The position numbers and the translations under genes are program-made. From Candidatus Dadabacteria bacterium UBA2774 (GTDB lineage: Bacteria > Desulfobacterota_D > UBA1144 > Nemesobacterales > UBA2774), in NCBI GenBank assembly GCA_002352485.1, contig DEIM01000182.1:1-6962 (forward strand): 6,962 nucleotides of DNA, given 5' to 3'. Shown piece by piece: positions 5,465 to 6,962 of this stretch; positions within the stretch are counted from its first letter, which is position 1, and each line of letters begins with the position of its first letter. Below the pieces are notes generated by a model that ran no database searches, was not told the DNA's origin, and saw only the letters and a program-made list of their open reading frames with translations.

Positions 5465-6676
5465 ATGAAATACGTAATACTGCAGGGTGACGGCATGCCG
5501 GACCATAAGCTCCCAGAGCTTGACGGTAAAACGCCTCTTGAAGTAGCCCGCACTCCCAATCTCGATATGATGGCAAAACACGCCCAGATGTTCGGCATGG
5601 TTAAGACCATTCCCGACCCTCTGCCGCCTGGAAGTGACGTCGGGAACCTAACGGTACTCGGATACGATCCGATGGTTTACTACACGGGCCGCTCACCGCT
5701 CGAGGCAGCCAGCATAGGTGTAAATCTCAACGAAGGAGACGTTACACTCAGATGCAACCTGGTAACACTTGAAGACACGAACGGCAGCACAATAATGGAA
5801 GACTACAGCGCCGGGCACATAAGCACTGAGGAAGCAAATGAGATTATTTCAAGTCTCCAAAAAGAACTTGACCTCGGCAGTCTTGAACTCCATCCGGGTG
5901 TGAGCTATAGACACCTGCTTGTATGGCCGGGCGGCAACATGAAAATAAATACAACTCCTCCACACGATATATCAGGAAAGGCTATTGAAACACATTTCCC
6001 TTCCGGAGAAGGCGCTCAAAAATTAACAGAGCTTATAGAGCAATCCAGAGAGATATTGAAAGACCATCCGGTCAATAAGAAGAGAATAGAGGAAGGAAAG
6101 AATCCAGCCAATAGCATATGGCTCTGGGGACAGGGTACTGCACCCAATATGCCCACGTTCAAAGAGCTCTACGGTCTTACGGGCTCTGTTATTTCTGCAG
6201 TAGATCTGGTTAAAGGGATAGGGATATATGCAGGCCTCGAAGTGATTGATGTTCCGGGAGCTACCGGCTACCTGGACACCAATTACGAAGGAAAAGTAGA
6301 TTACGCTCTCGATTCTTTAGAGCGCCTGGACCTTACCATGATCCACATAGAGTCAACGGATGAAACGGGACACGTAGGTAAAGCCGAGCTTAAAATACAG
6401 GCCATTGAGGACTTCGACGGCAGGGTTGTAGGGCGAGTGCTTGAGGGAATAAAGCGCTTTGATGAATACAGAATACTCGTTATGTCTGACCATCCGACGC
6501 CCATTGATCTGAGAACGCATGTGAACGAGCCTGTACCATTTGCGATATACGATTCCCGGGATGATAGCTTAAAAAACGATTCGTTCGTATACACGGAAGA
6601 TTCCGCAAATGAGTCCGATGTATTCATACATGACGGGTGGAAACTAACGGGAATGTTGACCGGAGAAGTAGTCTGA
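5465..6676 (+). CDS. apgM: archaeal-type cofactor-independent phosphoglycerate mutase family protein (possible homoserine kinase)
   Basis: The 403-residue protein belongs to the alkaline-phosphatase superfamily branch that contains archaeal-type phosphoglycerate mutase. It shows the first metal site GDG (D9 in 8–10), the catalytic serine in PPGSDVGNLTVLGYDP (S57), HDISGK (167–172), the DETGH metal motif (D299, H303) and SDHPTPIDLRTH (341–352, with D342, H343 and H352). All expected catalytic positions are present. The branch catalyses 3- to 2-phosphoglycerate isomerisation. A sister subfamily, often annotated as proposed homoserine kinase, has the same start (MKYxILxGDGM), a GRSPLEAAS-like block and the DHPTPIxLRTH–PVPF ending, all seen here. 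I cannot separate the two from sequence alone, and no threonine-pathway gene is adjacent. The start is supported by the promoter just upstream. The gene ends 15 bases from the convergent mazG. Confidence 0.9.
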   Translation: MKYVILQGDGMPDHKLPELDGKTPLEVARTPNLDMMAKHAQMFGMVKTIPDPLPPGSDVGNLTVLGYDPMVYYTGRSPLEAASIGVNLNEGDVTLRCNLVTLEDTNGSTIMEDYSAGHISTEEANEIISSLQKELDLGSLELHPGVSYRHLLVWPGGNMKINTTPPHDISGKAIETHFPSGEGAQKLTELIEQSREILKDHPVNKKRIEEGKNPANSIWLWGQGTAPNMPTFKELYGLTGSVISAVDLVKGIGIYAGLEVIDVPGATGYLDTNYEGKVDYALDSLERLDLTMIHIESTDETGHVGKAELKIQAIEDFDGRVVGRVLEGIKRFDEYRILVMSDHPTPIDLRTHVNEPVPFAIYDSRDDSLKNDSFVYTEDSANESDVFIHDGWKLTGMLTGEVV

Positions 6677-6691
6677 GATTAATTTGTTAGA

Positions 6692-6962
6692 TTATACCTC
6701 TTGATTTTTAACTTCATCCCAAAGCTTATCCAATTCTTCAATATTCATATCGGCCAATTCTTTACCCCTTGATTCAGCCAAGTCTTCGATCTTGCCAAAA
6801 CGCTCTATGAATCCGTCTATTGCCTTATGAGCCGTGCCCTCCGAGTCAAGCTTTAGGTGACGGGCCAGGTTGACCAACGAAAATACGATGTCCCCCCATT
6901 CTTTTTCCATTCCTTCGTTATTGCCGGTTTTCATTTCTTCTTCGAGCTCAGAGAGCTCCTCT
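6692..6962 (-). CDS. mazG: nucleoside triphosphate pyrophosphohydrolase MazG, C-terminal part
   Basis: The gene enters from the right edge, so its start lies outside the window; 89 codons are visible, ending at TAA (6694–6692). The first residues EELSE, followed 15 residues later by EWGD, give the complete EExxE…ExxD metal-binding motif of MazG. The block GDIVFSLVNLARHLKLD and the ending NIEELDKLWDEVK match the C-terminal domain of full-length MazG. The enzyme hydrolyses (d)NTPs to monophosphates plus pyrophosphate, clearing non-canonical nucleotides and, in E. coli, influencing the stringent response. The internal ATG at 6934 is not the true start, since the frame and the catalytic motif extend beyond it. 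Whether the protein has one or two MazG domains cannot be seen. Confidence 0.9.
   Translation of the reverse strand, partial: EELSELEEEMKTGNNEGMEKEWGDIVFSLVNLARHLKLDSEGTAHKAIDGFIERFGKIEDLAESRGKELADMNIEELDKLWDEVKNQEV

Noticed and set aside
6301..6627. Minus-strand open frame of 108 codons
   Set aside because: It is antisense to the metal-binding C-terminal half of the apgM-like gene, with serine-rich shadow composition and no motif.
1..6962. Mobile elements, tRNA or rRNA genes, CRISPR repeats, defence or toxin modules
   Set aside because: No transposase, direct-repeat array, cloverleaf-like sequence or accessory gene was found. Every gene has a core housekeeping assignment.

Overview
This window is a compact, mostly co-directional stretch of core bacterial chromosome. 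It has moderate GC and shows no mobile elements, no RNA genes and no CRISPR array. The order aroA–cmk–rpsA–sppA, with a six-repeat S1 protein, a LapA-type membrane protein and a lipoate synthase, suggests a Gram-negative, deltaproteobacteria-like or related lineage. I infer this from gene order and protein style and cannot name a species.

Layout. Positions 1–161 hold the 3' end of aroA (EPSP synthase). Next come cmk (191–862), an 85-base leader, and rpsA (948–2636). A tightly packed block follows: sppA (probably from a CTG at 2638 to 3519), a HIT-family nucleotide hydrolase/phosphorylase (3522–4007) and a small LapA-domain membrane protein (4011–4379), with gaps of only 1–3 bases. After 75- and 80-base spacers come lipA (4455–5384) and an archaeal-type phosphoglycerate-mutase-like gene (5465–6676). 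The end of mazG (6692–6962, minus strand) converges on the last of these.

How the genes work together. aroA, cmk and rpsA form a familiar housekeeping cluster covering the shikimate pathway, pyrimidine nucleotide supply and translation initiation. The HIT protein and MazG both clear unwanted nucleotides. SppA and the LapA-like protein belong to the inner membrane. LipA serves lipoyl-dependent dehydrogenases. The last forward gene is either glycolytic or, as a subfamily alternative, a homoserine kinase.

The most interesting signals are regulatory and structural, not a new system. Three genes (hit, lipA, apgM) lack a Shine-Dalgarno sequence but have a good -10 promoter element 6–9 bases before the ATG, as expected for leaderless or nearly leaderless transcripts. 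In contrast, rpsA, sppA and lapA have Shine-Dalgarno sequences. LipA carries an 11-residue insertion inside a normally rigid conserved motif, and sppA seems to start at CTG. I found no evidence of a previously undescribed multi-gene system here.
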